Origin: RUG695 sp050943135
Lineage (GTDB): Bacteria > Planctomycetota > Planctomycetia > Pirellulales > Thermoguttaceae
DNA length: 40,524 nt
NCBI GenBank assembly: GCA_050943135.1
Contig: JBMNOP010000021.1
Location: 1-40,524, forward strand
Reading direction: 5' to 3'
The translations under genes were made by a program, and so were the position numbers. Numbering within the stretch: the first letter of the stretch is position 1; each line of letters opens with the position of its first letter. Under the pieces are notes generated by a model. The model ran no database searches. It saw nothing but the letters and a program-made list of their open reading frames with translations, and was not told where the DNA came from. Below are positions 18,224 to 26,764 of the stretch, piece by piece.

Positions 18224-19570
18224 TTATTGATCGTAAAATGCGCGTTCGTCCTTATAACGACCGTCACCGATCGAGGCCATCAACGCGGCTCCGACCGCAC
18301 CGCCGAACTGGCGATGCGGTGTCTCCACGGGGATCTCGATCAGATCGCTCAGGGTGTTGACCCAGGTCGCGTTCTGACTCGGCCCACCTGCCATAAAAAT
18401 CCGGCCGGCCTTGAAATCCGACCGGTCAAGTTCTCTGATTTTATTCCGAACGTCAACGCTTGTCGAGTAAATAATCGACGCGGCAACAGATTTGGCGTCT
18501 TTTCCACGCCAGGCCGCACGACAAGCCTCAACGTTTGTGACCGGCACATACGACATCCTTTCGACATCAATACCGTCGCGGGTCAATTCCGCAAAGCGGT
18601 CGAACCGTGCAGGAGACGAGTCGATAAATTCGGTCACGCGCGCATCGATTGTTTCACCGAACTGGGTAAAGGCGAAGATCGCCGCCCAGTTCCCTTCCTC
18701 TCTTAAATAGGGATCGACAAGCATTCCGGCTTTGATCGCCGCGTCGCGGTTTTTGGTAACAAAAAGACCGGCCCAACTCGTCCCGCAGGAGAGGAGAAGA
18801 TTTCCTTCGTCGAGGACACCGAGAGAACGGGCCGTGGCGGGATGATCAAAAGAACCGAGAATCCATTTTGTTCCGGGGGTCAAACCGGTCTTCGCAGCAA
18901 ATTCGGGCAAAAGCGTGCCAAGCGGCGTTTGCTCTTTCAGAATCGGGGGAAGAAGTTTTTCGTCGATCCCGAACCAGTCGAGGTAGTCGGAAGCGTAGCG
19001 GCAAGTCCGTTGATCTTGCAGGTAAAACGTGGTTGCCGCCGAAGGCTCGATCCCCCACTTGCCAGTCGCACAAAATTGGAGGTATTCGGTCGACATCGCG
19101 AGACGCCCCAGACGAGCAAAAAGATCGGGACGATCCTTTTTTAACCACGCGATGTGCGTCAGCGGGAAGATTTCCAAGTAAGGCCAGCCGACCTTGTCGT
19201 AAACCCCGTCGGTATCGAACCCGTGAAGATATTCTGTGGTTTTTCCCTCGATCCGGCGATCTTCCCAGCTCAGCGCGTTATAAAGCGGTTGGTCATCATT
19301 GTCCAAAAAGACGGTGTTGCCGCTGGCGCTTGCCGTGGAAATCGCCTTGATGTCGGAAGAAGGTCCCGGGTAGCCGTTGACCAGCCGCCGAATGAGATCG
19401 GTAACACGGTCGACAAAAAGGGTGGCAGAGAATTCACGCTTCGTGCCGTCGCATTCCATCGGCGCTTGCATGGAAACCGACGAGAGCACGTTAATCTTTT
19501 CGTCGGTAATGACCCCTTTGAAATTCGACGTTCCCAGATCCAGGCCGAGATAACGGACGGACGAACTCAT
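18224..19570 (-). CDS. FGGY-family carbohydrate kinase
   Basis: 448 residues. The N-terminal ATPase-fold domain opens with RYLGLDLGTSNFKGVITDE, the phosphate-1 loop of the family. ALSWEDRRI matches the conserved 'W.D.R' substrate region, WILGSFDHPATARSLGVLDE carries the expected catalytic aspartate, and LLSCGTSWAGLFVT is phosphate-2-like. The C-terminal FGGY_C part has IFMAGGPSQNATWVNTLSDL followed by GGAVGAALMA, the adenosine site. The family phosphorylates sugars or polyols (xylulose, glycerol, ribulose, erythritol and others); specificity cannot be read here. Its start overlaps the aminotransferase stop by four bases, indicating translational coupling. It is slightly shorter than the usual 480-520. 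Confidence 0.92.
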   Translation of the reverse strand: MSSSVRYLGLDLGTSNFKGVITDEKINVLSSVSMQAPMECDGTKREFSATLFVDRVTDLIRRLVNGYPGPSSDIKAISTASASGNTVFLDNDDQPLYNALSWEDRRIEGKTTEYLHGFDTDGVYDKVGWPYLEIFPLTHIAWLKKDRPDLFARLGRLAMSTEYLQFCATGKWGIEPSAATTFYLQDQRTCRYASDYLDWFGIDEKLLPPILKEQTPLGTLLPEFAAKTGLTPGTKWILGSFDHPATARSLGVLDEGNLLLSCGTSWAGLFVTKNRDAAIKAGMLVDPYLREEGNWAAIFAFTQFGETIDARVTEFIDSSPARFDRFAELTRDGIDVERMSYVPVTNVEACRAAWRGKDAKSVAASIIYSTSVDVRNKIRELDRSDFKAGRIFMAGGPSQNATWVNTLSDLIEIPVETPHRQFGGAVGAALMASIGDGRYKDERAFYDQ

Positions 19571-21108
19571 AGGCTCTCCAATGCCCGACGCATATGGGCC
19601 AAAACAACTTTGATGACCACCTCGTTACTGATCAGAGGCAGCTTGGTCAAAACGGCGGGAAGACTTTTCGGTTTGTAACCGTGCGCGCTGGCATCAATCC
19701 CGTTGGCATTGAGTTTTTTCGCAAACTCGGTTCCTTGGCCGGGATCTCGGAAATGGATCCCTTCCAAAAGACCGATCCCTTCGATCTTTTCGAGCAGGGT
19801 TGGGAAGTCGTCGACGAGCTGGCGCAATCCGGACTGGTAGAGGTCGCCCATCTCCTGAACCATGGCGCCATTCTCTTCAACGAACTTCATCGTGACCAGG
19901 TAGGAAAGGGAAGCAAGTTCTTCCTGACCGTTCGTCACAAGCGCACCGAACTGATTGAGGTTGTCCATCGCAGCGGTCGTGATGACCTTTGAAGCGGGAT
20001 ACTCTCCACCGGAGAACCCTTTTCCGATGATGACAAAATCGGGGGTCAAACCGAAAATTCGGAACAGGTAAAGCCCGGGATACCACATACACGACTGGAT
20101 TTCGTCTGCCATCACCGGGACGTCGCTTTCGTGACAAAGGGCGTAAACCTGTTGAGCATAGTCACGATCCAAAAGAACCCCGCCGTAATTCATCAGGCAG
20201 ATTTCATGAATAAAACCGGCAACCTTGTATTTGCCGGAATTGTACTGTGCAAGTTTCGACTGAAAGTCGGCCAGGTCGTTGATTTTCACCGGCACGATTT
20301 TCATGGAGTCACCGTCATCGAGTTTTGTGCGGAACATCGGCCAGAGTTCGCGCATCGTCTGGATCAAAACGGTGGTGCCGTGATAGTTGGCCACACTCCC
20401 GCCAAAGTCGTCGGCCATCACAAAGAAGACCGGAACCTTGTCGCTGTATTTTGGGGCGGGGAAGGTTTCGTCAATCTTGTAAAACCGGGCCAGCATCATT
20501 TTGAAACCGGCTTCGACTGCAAGACTTCCCGTCTCTAAATTGATCACTCGATTCAGAACATGCGGTTCGCGGCTGGCAAGAACCCGGTTCAGGGCATCGG
20601 AATCGCCGGGCGCGATGCCGTTGGCGGTACGAACCAATTCCATCTCCAGAAAACGGGTGATATAACCGCGCGTGTTGTTGTGGGTGGCATTGACGATCCC
20701 GAGTTTATGAGCCAGGTCAATCAACTTGTATCCGGGGAAATTGTGCCCGAGCGGCGTGTGATAGTGTTCGCTTTTGGCGGCAAAGAAAAGTTGGCCGTTT
20801 TCGCCGAGACGATAATACCCCTTCCCGCCGACCGGAGAAGCCTGGATGTTCGAGGCGTTACGGAAAGAATCGGTCGGTGCGCCGGGAATCGTTTCGGAAA
20901 TCGGATCGATCACGTTGTCGCCGATGCGAGGAAGAAGTTCCTCAAGCGATTTTTCGAATTCAGCCGGGAAAAACTCGATTTCTTGCGATGCAATCGCTTC
21001 GGCCTGTGATGGAGAGATTCCGTGAAGGAAACAGGCGGCTTTTTCTACCTGATCGATGTACGCCGCCCCGAGAAGCGAACGCAAGGAATACTTAACCGAA
21101 ACAAACAT
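19567..21108 (-). CDS. Class III PLP-dependent aminotransferase
   Basis: 513 residues from the ATG at 21108, which has GGAG nine bases upstream; a GTG seven codons earlier would overlap the preceding gene. MADEIQSCMW is the conserved cofactor-binding aspartate segment (about D335), and PDFVIIGKGFSGGEYPAS holds the Schiff-base lysine (about K363) in the class III 'P D x5 K x3 GG x2 P' pattern. The first 90 residues, before GGKGYYRLGENGQLFF, are an extension that I do not recognise. Class III enzymes usually move amino groups from the end of a carbon chain (omega-amino acids, GABA, amino sugars, diamines). Tight coupling to a sugar kinase suggests an aminated carbohydrate or similar compound, which would be unusual. 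Confidence 0.88.
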   Translation of the reverse strand: MFVSVKYSLRSLLGAAYIDQVEKAACFLHGISPSQAEAIASQEIEFFPAEFEKSLEELLPRIGDNVIDPISETIPGAPTDSFRNASNIQASPVGGKGYYRLGENGQLFFAAKSEHYHTPLGHNFPGYKLIDLAHKLGIVNATHNNTRGYITRFLEMELVRTANGIAPGDSDALNRVLASREPHVLNRVINLETGSLAVEAGFKMMLARFYKIDETFPAPKYSDKVPVFFVMADDFGGSVANYHGTTVLIQTMRELWPMFRTKLDDGDSMKIVPVKINDLADFQSKLAQYNSGKYKVAGFIHEICLMNYGGVLLDRDYAQQVYALCHESDVPVMADEIQSCMWYPGLYLFRIFGLTPDFVIIGKGFSGGEYPASKVITTAAMDNLNQFGALVTNGQEELASLSYLVTMKFVEENGAMVQEMGDLYQSGLRQLVDDFPTLLEKIEGIGLLEGIHFRDPGQGTEFAKKLNANGIDASAHGYKPKSLPAVLTKLPLISNEVVIKVVLAHMRRALESL

Positions 21109-21113
21109 CTTAC

Positions 21114-22913
21114 TTAATCTCCAATCCACTTTTGTTGATTGACATCAAACACACGCTCTTCTTGATTTCCGGGCACGGAAACCCGGACAAAACGGTACTG
21201 GAAACCGAGTCTCCGCGTATCGTTCCCGGGAGGATCCCATCCGTCGACCCTCGCTTCCAACCGAACCGAACCGCCTGCTTGGGGAGGCAGACGGACCGAA
21301 TAGGTTTTCGCCCCCGGTTCGGTAAACGACGCCACCTTTTCTTCTCCGAGATAGATACCGGCCTTTTCGGGATTTTCGGCCAGGGCCTCTTCGGGGATCG
21401 TCACGGCCAGATCGACTTGAACCTCTCGATTTTCGGGAACCGGAAGTTTCAGTGCCGAGTCGGCATGGGACCACCGGAAGGTGTACTCGGGCGTACTCTC
21501 GCGTTGATAGATTCCTTCCGTGAAGGTGGTATCGTTCGGCTTTCCGAAGGTGATGCGATAAGATTCCAATGCGTCACCTTTTATCAGTTGGCGTGACTCT
21601 TCGTTGGCAAACGCGATCACATCGGTTTGTTCGGTATCGGTCAACCAATTGAACCCGCCGGACGCTTGGTTTCCGGTCAAGATTGTATTTTCCATCTTCT
21701 CGCCGATCGAGACGCACATCCCCTCGTCCATAAAGGTATTCGAGGAAAGAATTGCCTTTCCGGCTTCCAAACGAATGGCCGGAGCCCCTCTTTTAGCGTT
21801 ATCCCAATTGCAGAAATGGCAAGCATTTGCGGTGAACTGTCCCTCGGGTGCATTAAAGCGGATACACGTTTGGATTGGTCCCCAAAACGAGCAGTTGTTC
21901 AGGCTGACTTTTCCGATGGCGTTCTCGGTGACTTCGATGCATATGGAGTCTGTGCTTGTCCAGCGGCCGACAAACTCTCCGTTGGTGATCAAAAGTCCGG
22001 GCATCTGCGCCGCCTCCACCAGCACAGCGCGACGGCAGGAATCGGCACCCAGACCAAGGAAGTTTCCGTTTGTTCCGCCGTGGCCGTGATCGGAAAACTT
22101 GTACCCGACCCCGTAGCCAAAACAGAAAAGATTGATCATATAATGCCAATCGGTGCGCGCCAGTTCAAAGGCCACGCCGTTGACGTTGATCCACTCGCAA
22201 TAGGGGTCGTTCGGACTGTAGATCAACCCGAAGGGCCAGTAGTGGATATTTTCGATATGACCGATATCGTAGCACTGATCGATGAAAAGACCTCGCCAAA
22301 TCGGGTAACCGGTTACGTTACGAACCAGGTGACGTGCGGCACGGACAAATCTGATTCCCTCGTAGGGATTGAGGAGGCAACAGTCGATGACAGCCACGTT
22401 GTTGGTGTCGTGGGATTCGATACAGGGGGGATACGGAACCGGTGGAACGTCTTCGCGTTTCCACTCGGGGTAGATCACGGCGATTCCCTTGACTACCGCG
22501 TTCGAGCCGGCCAGGGAAATAAATGCCGAACCCTCGTTCGAGCCACGTCCGGCATAAGCCAAGAGGATTGTGCCATCGACCTTTTGGTCGACCGACTCGA
22601 TCGTCAACGCGGAGCGATACGTTCCTTCAAGAGTGACGCCGCGCGGAATCGATAACGTACCGCGGACGACAAAACGCCCGGCCGGCAACGAAACCGTTCC
22701 ACCGCCGGCCTGGGCCGCGTCGTTCAACGCGTTTTGAATCGCGGAAGTGGAATCGGTCTGGCCATCGGCGACCGCTCCGTATTGAACGGCTTGCCATGCG
22801 GTTTGCCCAACAGCCCATCCGCTGCCGAAGATCGGAGCAAGCGCAAAGAACCCGGTGATCAAAAGGGAGACCCGGGCGAAATGGGTTCCGGCAGAAGATC
22901 TGTTATTCATCAA
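21114..22913 (-). CDS. Secreted right-handed beta-helix protein (pectate-lyase-like superfamily)
   Basis: 599 residues. A signal peptide (about 1-36, SLLITGFFALAPIFGSGWAV) precedes WQAVQYGAVADGQTDSTSAI, the hallmark N-terminal turn of Pectate_lyase_3 / GH28-type beta-helices ('v.dyGA.gDG.tDdT.aiq.ai'). AGGGTVSLPAGRFVVRGTLSIPRG-type turns follow, with repeated Asn/Cys-rich coils such as NNVAVIDCCLLNPYEG. The last 150 residues (from about TFTEGIYQRE) form a beta-sandwich-like extension. Members cleave or bind polysaccharides; catalytic residues are not certain here. The start codon overlaps the esterase stop (ATGA), so the two secreted proteins are translationally coupled and probably act on the same extracellular substrate. 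Confidence 0.85.
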   Translation of the reverse strand: MMNNRSSAGTHFARVSLLITGFFALAPIFGSGWAVGQTAWQAVQYGAVADGQTDSTSAIQNALNDAAQAGGGTVSLPAGRFVVRGTLSIPRGVTLEGTYRSALTIESVDQKVDGTILLAYAGRGSNEGSAFISLAGSNAVVKGIAVIYPEWKREDVPPVPYPPCIESHDTNNVAVIDCCLLNPYEGIRFVRAARHLVRNVTGYPIWRGLFIDQCYDIGHIENIHYWPFGLIYSPNDPYCEWINVNGVAFELARTDWHYMINLFCFGYGVGYKFSDHGHGGTNGNFLGLGADSCRRAVLVEAAQMPGLLITNGEFVGRWTSTDSICIEVTENAIGKVSLNNCSFWGPIQTCIRFNAPEGQFTANACHFCNWDNAKRGAPAIRLEAGKAILSSNTFMDEGMCVSIGEKMENTILTGNQASGGFNWLTDTEQTDVIAFANEESRQLIKGDALESYRITFGKPNDTTFTEGIYQRESTPEYTFRWSHADSALKLPVPENREVQVDLAVTIPEEALAENPEKAGIYLGEEKVASFTEPGAKTYSVRLPPQAGGSVRLEARVDGWDPPGNDTRRLGFQYRFVRVSVPGNQEERVFDVNQQKWIGD

Positions 22914-23833
22914 AAACCATGCTCCTTGAGGAACTCGAATATCCGCTGCCGGGTCACCTCAAGATCGCCCAGCGAGGAAACCGAGTGGACGCCGTCATTC
23001 GCAACGTAGAGCCGGGCTTTCACTCCGGCACGACACAAGGCCTCAAAGAAAAGAGCGCTCTGACTCAACGGAACCACCGAATCGACCGCGCCGTGAAAGA
23101 TGATCGTCGGGGCATAGTCGGCATCGACGTAATTGACCGTCGAATACCGGTAGGCGGCACGCAGTAGATTTTCCATCTGCCTCGGATACGGTTTTTCCGG
23201 ATCGTACCCCAAAACCATGTAGGCACAGGGTGGGTTATCGGCACCGAGGTGCTCGAGGTAAGTGGTAAAATCGGTCGGGCCGAAACAATCGACAACCAGA
23301 TTCACCTGCCCCGATTGATCGAGGTTTTCCCCGACATCAAAGGGAGAAAGTGCATCGGAGATGCCGAGAATCGTCGAAAGATGCCCCCCGGAGGAACACC
23401 CCATCGAGGCAAAACGATTGGGGTCAAGTCCGTACTCCGAAGCATGAGCCCGCAAAAAACGAACAGCGGCACGAACATCTTCTACCTGGGCGGGAAAGGC
23501 GACTTTTGCCAAACTTCGATGCCCGACACTGACCACGGCGTATCCTTGGGCGGTACAGTTCCAGGAATCGGGCCCCCAGAAGGCGCCGTTTCCGGGACCG
23601 TTACTGTACCAGCAACCGCTGTCGAGGAAAATCAGTGTCGGCAGATCCGAGAGTTTCTCTCCGTTTTTTTCGGGAAGGAAAATGTTGAGCTTGACCTGCT
23701 CATCGCCGACCGTTTTGTAAACGACGTCGCGGATCTCTTTGGTTTGATACTCGGCAAGGAGCATCCCGGTACAGAACATGGCGGCCAGAAAAAGAACCGC
23801 GGTGATCACAAAACTTCTTCGTTCTTTTGTCAT
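22910..23833 (-). CDS. Secreted alpha/beta-hydrolase esterase
   Basis: 307 residues with an N-terminal membrane or signal segment (SFVITAVLFLAAMFCTGMLL). The catalytic triad can be placed: Ser147 in MGCSSGG (GxSxG), Asp251 in FHGAVDSVVPL and His283 in NDGVHSVSS. The order and spacing match the BD-FAE / acetyl-esterase group (COG0657). The usual oxyanion 'HGGGW' is changed to LDSGCWYSNG, a noticeable departure. Likely role is removal of ester groups from a polymer or oligosaccharide outside the cytoplasm. It follows hisG by 30 bp, so it may be read from the hisI-hisG promoter. GAGG precedes the ATG at 23833. Confidence 0.9.
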   Translation of the reverse strand: MTKERRSFVITAVLFLAAMFCTGMLLAEYQTKEIRDVVYKTVGDEQVKLNIFLPEKNGEKLSDLPTLIFLDSGCWYSNGPGNGAFWGPDSWNCTAQGYAVVSVGHRSLAKVAFPAQVEDVRAAVRFLRAHASEYGLDPNRFASMGCSSGGHLSTILGISDALSPFDVGENLDQSGQVNLVVDCFGPTDFTTYLEHLGADNPPCAYMVLGYDPEKPYPRQMENLLRAAYRYSTVNYVDADYAPTIIFHGAVDSVVPLSQSALFFEALCRAGVKARLYVANDGVHSVSSLGDLEVTRQRIFEFLKEHGF

Positions 23834-23863
23834 CGGAAACCTCTTGCAAACTTCTATCCAGTC

Positions 23864-24751
23864 TCACTCGATGATCTTGGAAATTTGGTATTCGATAATC
23901 CCGGTCGCCCCGGCGGCCTTGAGCGCCGGAATAATCTCACGAACGGCCTTTTCACTGATGATCGTCAAGACATCAACCCAGTCCGGATCGGCAAGAGCTG
24001 CGACAGTCGGTTCCTGCAGGGAGGGGAGGATTTTGAGGACTTCCTGGAGTTTTTGTTTCGGAATATTCATCATGAGACCGACCATTCCCTCGGCAGCCAG
24101 GGTTGCCGTGAGAACCAGGACGATATCATCGATTTTTTTCTTTTTCCAAGGATCGTTGTAAGCCTCTTTGTTGGCGATAAAACGCGTAGTGCTCAGGAGA
24201 ATTTCGTCGACAATCCGAAGATTGTTGGCACGGAGGGAACTTCCGGTCTCAGTAACTTCCACGATCGCGTCGGCCAGTTTCGGAGCCTTTACTTCGGTCG
24301 CCCCCCAACTGAACTCGACTTCGGCCTTGACATTGTTCCGCTCAAGGTACCGCTTGGTCAGCCCGACGGCTTCAGTCGCGATCCGTTTCCCTTCGAGGTC
24401 CTCGACCGTTTTGACCGGAGAATCGTTGGGAACGCAAAGAACCCAGCGAACCGGGCGGCGACTGATTTTCGAAAAACGAAGTTCGGCGACTTCGACCACA
24501 TCGGCGCCGGTCTCTACGATCCAATCATGACCGGTTAATCCCGCGTCAAGAACCCCCATTTCGACATAGCGAGCCATTTCCTGGGCCCGGAGGAGCATAC
24601 ATTCTATTTCATCGTCGTCAATCTCGGGAAAATAGTTGCGCGGACGGACATTGACACGGTACCCGCTACGGCAAAACAGATCGATGGTGGCATCCTGAAG
24701 GCTTCCCGCCGGAATACCCAACTTTAAACTTTGACCGATTTCAGATGACAT
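23864..24751 (-). CDS. hisG: ATP phosphoribosyltransferase HisG, long form
   Basis: HisG joins ATP and PRPP, the first committed and usually feedback-inhibited step of histidine synthesis. At 295 residues it is the long, HisZ-independent type. The N-terminal catalytic part has LKLGIPAGSLQDATIDLF, LDAGLTGHDWIVETG, the conserved KRIATEAVGLTKRYLE, and the PRPP loop region IVEVTETGSSLRANNLRIV (cf. 'E.G.tl.aNgL'). The C-terminal HisG_C regulatory domain (about 215-295) includes LTATLAAEGMVGLMMNIPK and LPSLQEPTVAALADPDWVDV, where histidine binds in known homologues. It lies 78 bp downstream of hisI. Confidence 0.95.
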   Translation of the reverse strand: MSSEIGQSLKLGIPAGSLQDATIDLFCRSGYRVNVRPRNYFPEIDDDEIECMLLRAQEMARYVEMGVLDAGLTGHDWIVETGADVVEVAELRFSKISRRPVRWVLCVPNDSPVKTVEDLEGKRIATEAVGLTKRYLERNNVKAEVEFSWGATEVKAPKLADAIVEVTETGSSLRANNLRIVDEILLSTTRFIANKEAYNDPWKKKKIDDIVLVLTATLAAEGMVGLMMNIPKQKLQEVLKILPSLQEPTVAALADPDWVDVLTIISEKAVREIIPALKAAGATGIIEYQISKIIE

Positions 24752-24829
24752 GATATCCTTTCCCTAACACGATTTTGGTAAATCCGATGTTGCGAACGGA
24801 GGTCGAACGGCAACTTTCGGTGAAATACG

Positions 24830-25222
24830 TTATTTTTTGTAGACTTCCTTGGGGTCAAAAACGCGCTCGGCAATGATTTCAAACCCTTCGGGGGTGACTT
24901 CACGAAAAAAGCAACTCTTGTAGCCCTCATGACAGGCGGCACCACCGGTCTGCTCGACTTTGAGCAACAGCGTGTCGCGATCGCAATCGATGAAGATCTT
25001 TTTAACCTTTTGGACGTTACCGCTCTCTTCCCCTTTTCTCCAGAGTCTTTGTCGGCTGCGGCTGAAATAGACCGCTTGTCTGCCGGCAAGCGTCTCGTCA
25101 TAGGCTTCGGCATTCATGTAGGCCATCATTAAGACCTCGCCCGTTTCGTCATCTTGGACAATCACTGGGAGAATTCCACCGCATTTTTCAAAATTCGGGC
25201 GGTCCTGTTTGTTTGATTCCAT
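24830..25222 (-). CDS. hisI: Phosphoribosyl-AMP cyclohydrolase HisI
   Basis: 130 residues from the ATG at 25222 (MESNKQDRPN); the frame continues upstream, but that part has no similarity. HisI opens the adenine ring of PR-AMP in the third step of histidine synthesis. Signatures: LPVIVQDDETGEVLMMAYMN, AVYFSRSRQRLWRKGEESGN (the 'ysRSR...W.KGe.SG' motif), and the zinc/magnesium ligands in IFIDCDRDTLLLKVEQTGGA and ACHEGYKSCFF. It is monofunctional, with no HisE domain. It is the first gene of the minus-strand run that continues through hisG into the catabolic genes. Confidence 0.95.
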   Translation of the reverse strand: MESNKQDRPNFEKCGGILPVIVQDDETGEVLMMAYMNAEAYDETLAGRQAVYFSRSRQRLWRKGEESGNVQKVKKIFIDCDRDTLLLKVEQTGGAACHEGYKSCFFREVTPEGFEIIAERVFDPKEVYKK

Positions 25223-25379
25223 CTGATCCTCGTTCCTCTTTCCAGACCTGGTTCCGACCGGGCTTTCGAAGAAATTGCGGCCTAAACACCCAACACGAAA
25301 GCATCTCGCGCGCGGCAAAACGCTTCCACCCCACTATAGTCTCCTTCAGCCGATTTTCCAGGGGGGCTCACCACAGCAT

Positions 25380-25385
25380 ATTATA
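25380..25385 (-). promoter_or_regulatory. Possible -10 element for hisI-hisG
   Basis: The minus strand reads TATAAT here, giving a leader of about 150 bases before the hisI ATG. No good -35 is present. I see no run of His codons or clear terminator/antiterminator pair in the leader, so attenuation is not supported. Confidence 0.35.
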
Positions 25386-25621
25386 CAAAGGCCGATTTCG
25401 AAAAACCAGTAGCTTCCCTAATTTTTGAATCGACGATGGTTATTTTCGAAAGAGACGGAGGTCATCTTTCCCGCAAATTTCATACTGGTTCTTCCCCCTA
25501 AAACGAGGAAGCTGAGAGCCTGGCTAAAATTTTACGGTTTTTCCTTCAGAAACGAGGGGGGCAGTCCGATAATTATGAGTGAGGAAGTTTTTATTCAAGG
25601 AAACGGAATCCGAGAGCACAA

Positions 25622-25687
25622 GGAAGGCCCGATGAACCGCCTTCTTCCTGTGTTCGGGGGGTTCTCTTTGGTGAGACCGGGCCTTCC
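25622..25687 (+). ncRNA. Folded leader element upstream of the WhiG-like sigma gene
   Basis: GGAAGGCCCG (25622-25631) and CGGGCCTTCC (25678-25687) are perfect 10-base complements. Between them GAACC (25634-25638) can pair with GGTTC (25660-25664), or TCTC (25663-25666) with GAGA (25673-25676), suggesting a branched or switchable fold. It ends 62 bases before the sigma start codon and is probably part of the 5' UTR. No protein coding is convincing across 25319-25749. It matches no RNA family I know. Confidence 0.45.
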
Positions 25688-25749
25688 GATTGATGCGTCG
25701 CACGTCGCAGAGAATCTCCCGGTGATAAATCATTATGGAGGATGATTTT

Positions 25750-26550
25750 ATGGTTCCTGCTCAGACAGTCAAAGAGACAGCAGAAGATTCGATTGACATC
25801 GCAAAGACTTGGAAGGAGTTTATCGCCGACCGTTCCAACCAGAACTTACGCAATATTCTCATCGAACACTACATGCCACTCGTCCGTTTTCATGGCGAGA
25901 GAGTTCGGTCTCGTCTTCCCGATGAGGTCGAATTGGATGATCTGATCGCTTCCGGCAATTTCGGACTGATGGACGCAATCGACGCCTACGATATTGATCG
26001 GGGTGTTAAGTTTGAGACTTACTGTGTTCCCCGGATTCGCGGAGCAATGATCGATGAGCTGAGAAACATGGACTGGGTTCCGCGTCTGGTACGTACCCGG
26101 GCACGCAAGCTGGCAGATGCCAACAAAGAACTTTCAGACAAACTCGGGCGTCTTCCCTCTCAGGAAGAACTGGCGGAACATCTCAACATGAGCCAAGCGG
26201 AGTTGAAACGCCTTGTTACCGACGCCAAAACGATCAACTTGGTCTCACTCAACAGGAAATGGTTTGAAACCGACGGGTCAAAAGAAATCTGCGAAATTGA
26301 CTTTATCGAAGACGAGCGCAGCGAAGATCCCGCCTCCGGGATCCAACGTGAAGATATCATGCGGCTCGTCACCAGAGGGCTCAGCCGAAACGAACGACTT
26401 ATCATTCTCCTCTATTACTATCAAGAAATGACGATGAAAGAAGTCGGTTTGACCCTCGATTTGAGTGAGAGCAGGGTCAGTCAAATGCACAGCAGCATCG
26501 TCAACCGTCTTCAGCAGCAACTGAAAAAACGCAGGCCCGACTTTTCCTAG
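25750..26550 (+). CDS. FliA/WhiG-family sigma factor (sigma-28 type)
   Basis: 266 residues from the ATG at 25750, which has GGAGG eight bases upstream; the ATG at 25735 contains part of that Shine-Dalgarno and is less likely. Region 2: LRNILIEHYMPLVRFHGERV, VELDDLIASGNFGLMDAIDA and VKFETYCVPRIRGAMIDELR. Region 3 has WVPRLVRTRARKLADANKEL and LGRLPSQEELAEHLNMS. Region 4 carries LSRNERLIILLYYYQEMTMK followed by EVGLTLDLSESRVSQMHSSI. The YCVPRIRGAMIDELR-WVPR block is diagnostic of FliA/WhiG/SigB-type sigmas. No flagellar or chemotaxis gene is nearby, so its regulon is unknown. A folded RNA leader precedes it. Confidence 0.94.
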   Translation: MVPAQTVKETAEDSIDIAKTWKEFIADRSNQNLRNILIEHYMPLVRFHGERVRSRLPDEVELDDLIASGNFGLMDAIDAYDIDRGVKFETYCVPRIRGAMIDELRNMDWVPRLVRTRARKLADANKELSDKLGRLPSQEELAEHLNMSQAELKRLVTDAKTINLVSLNRKWFETDGSKEICEIDFIEDERSEDPASGIQREDIMRLVTRGLSRNERLIILLYYYQEMTMKEVGLTLDLSESRVSQMHSSIVNRLQQQLKKRRPDFS

Positions 26551-26577
26551 AGTTCGGTATTCGCTCGGGGAATCCTT

Positions 26578-26680
26578 TTGCCGACGATTCGACTCGAAAA
26601 TCTCGCGACGGGCGCGTTTTGGAATTGAATCGCGCCTACGCCCGGTTTTTCCGATTTTATCTTTCACCCGTCGTCGGCAA
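26578..26680. repeat. Long-range inverted repeat between sigma gene and dprA
   Basis: TTGCCGACGA (26578-26587) and TCGTCGGCAA (26671-26680) are perfect 10-base complements around an 83-base interior. The interior itself contains GGCGCG...CGCGCC with a 14-base loop. It may be a structured 3' UTR or terminator of the sigma gene, or a leader of dprA. No T-run follows directly. Confidence 0.4.
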
Positions 26681-26764
26681 TCTTCCCTTTTCAATAAAAA
26701 ACTCGTATGATGGACGATCAGATAATGTTTGTCATCTGGGAATCAACCTCTCCTAAGGATTTCG

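Noticed and set aside
25223..25379. Possible histidine attenuator or SRP-like RNA in the hisI leader
   Set aside because: No run of His codons and no terminator pair; the CAGGTCTGGAAAGAGGAACG stretch only loosely resembles SRP RNA and lacks its GGAAGGAAGCAGC core.
25425..25745. 106-codon plus-strand frame before the WhiG-like sigma gene
   Set aside because: Starts at a TTG without a ribosome-binding site and runs through the folded leader element; no recognisable motif.
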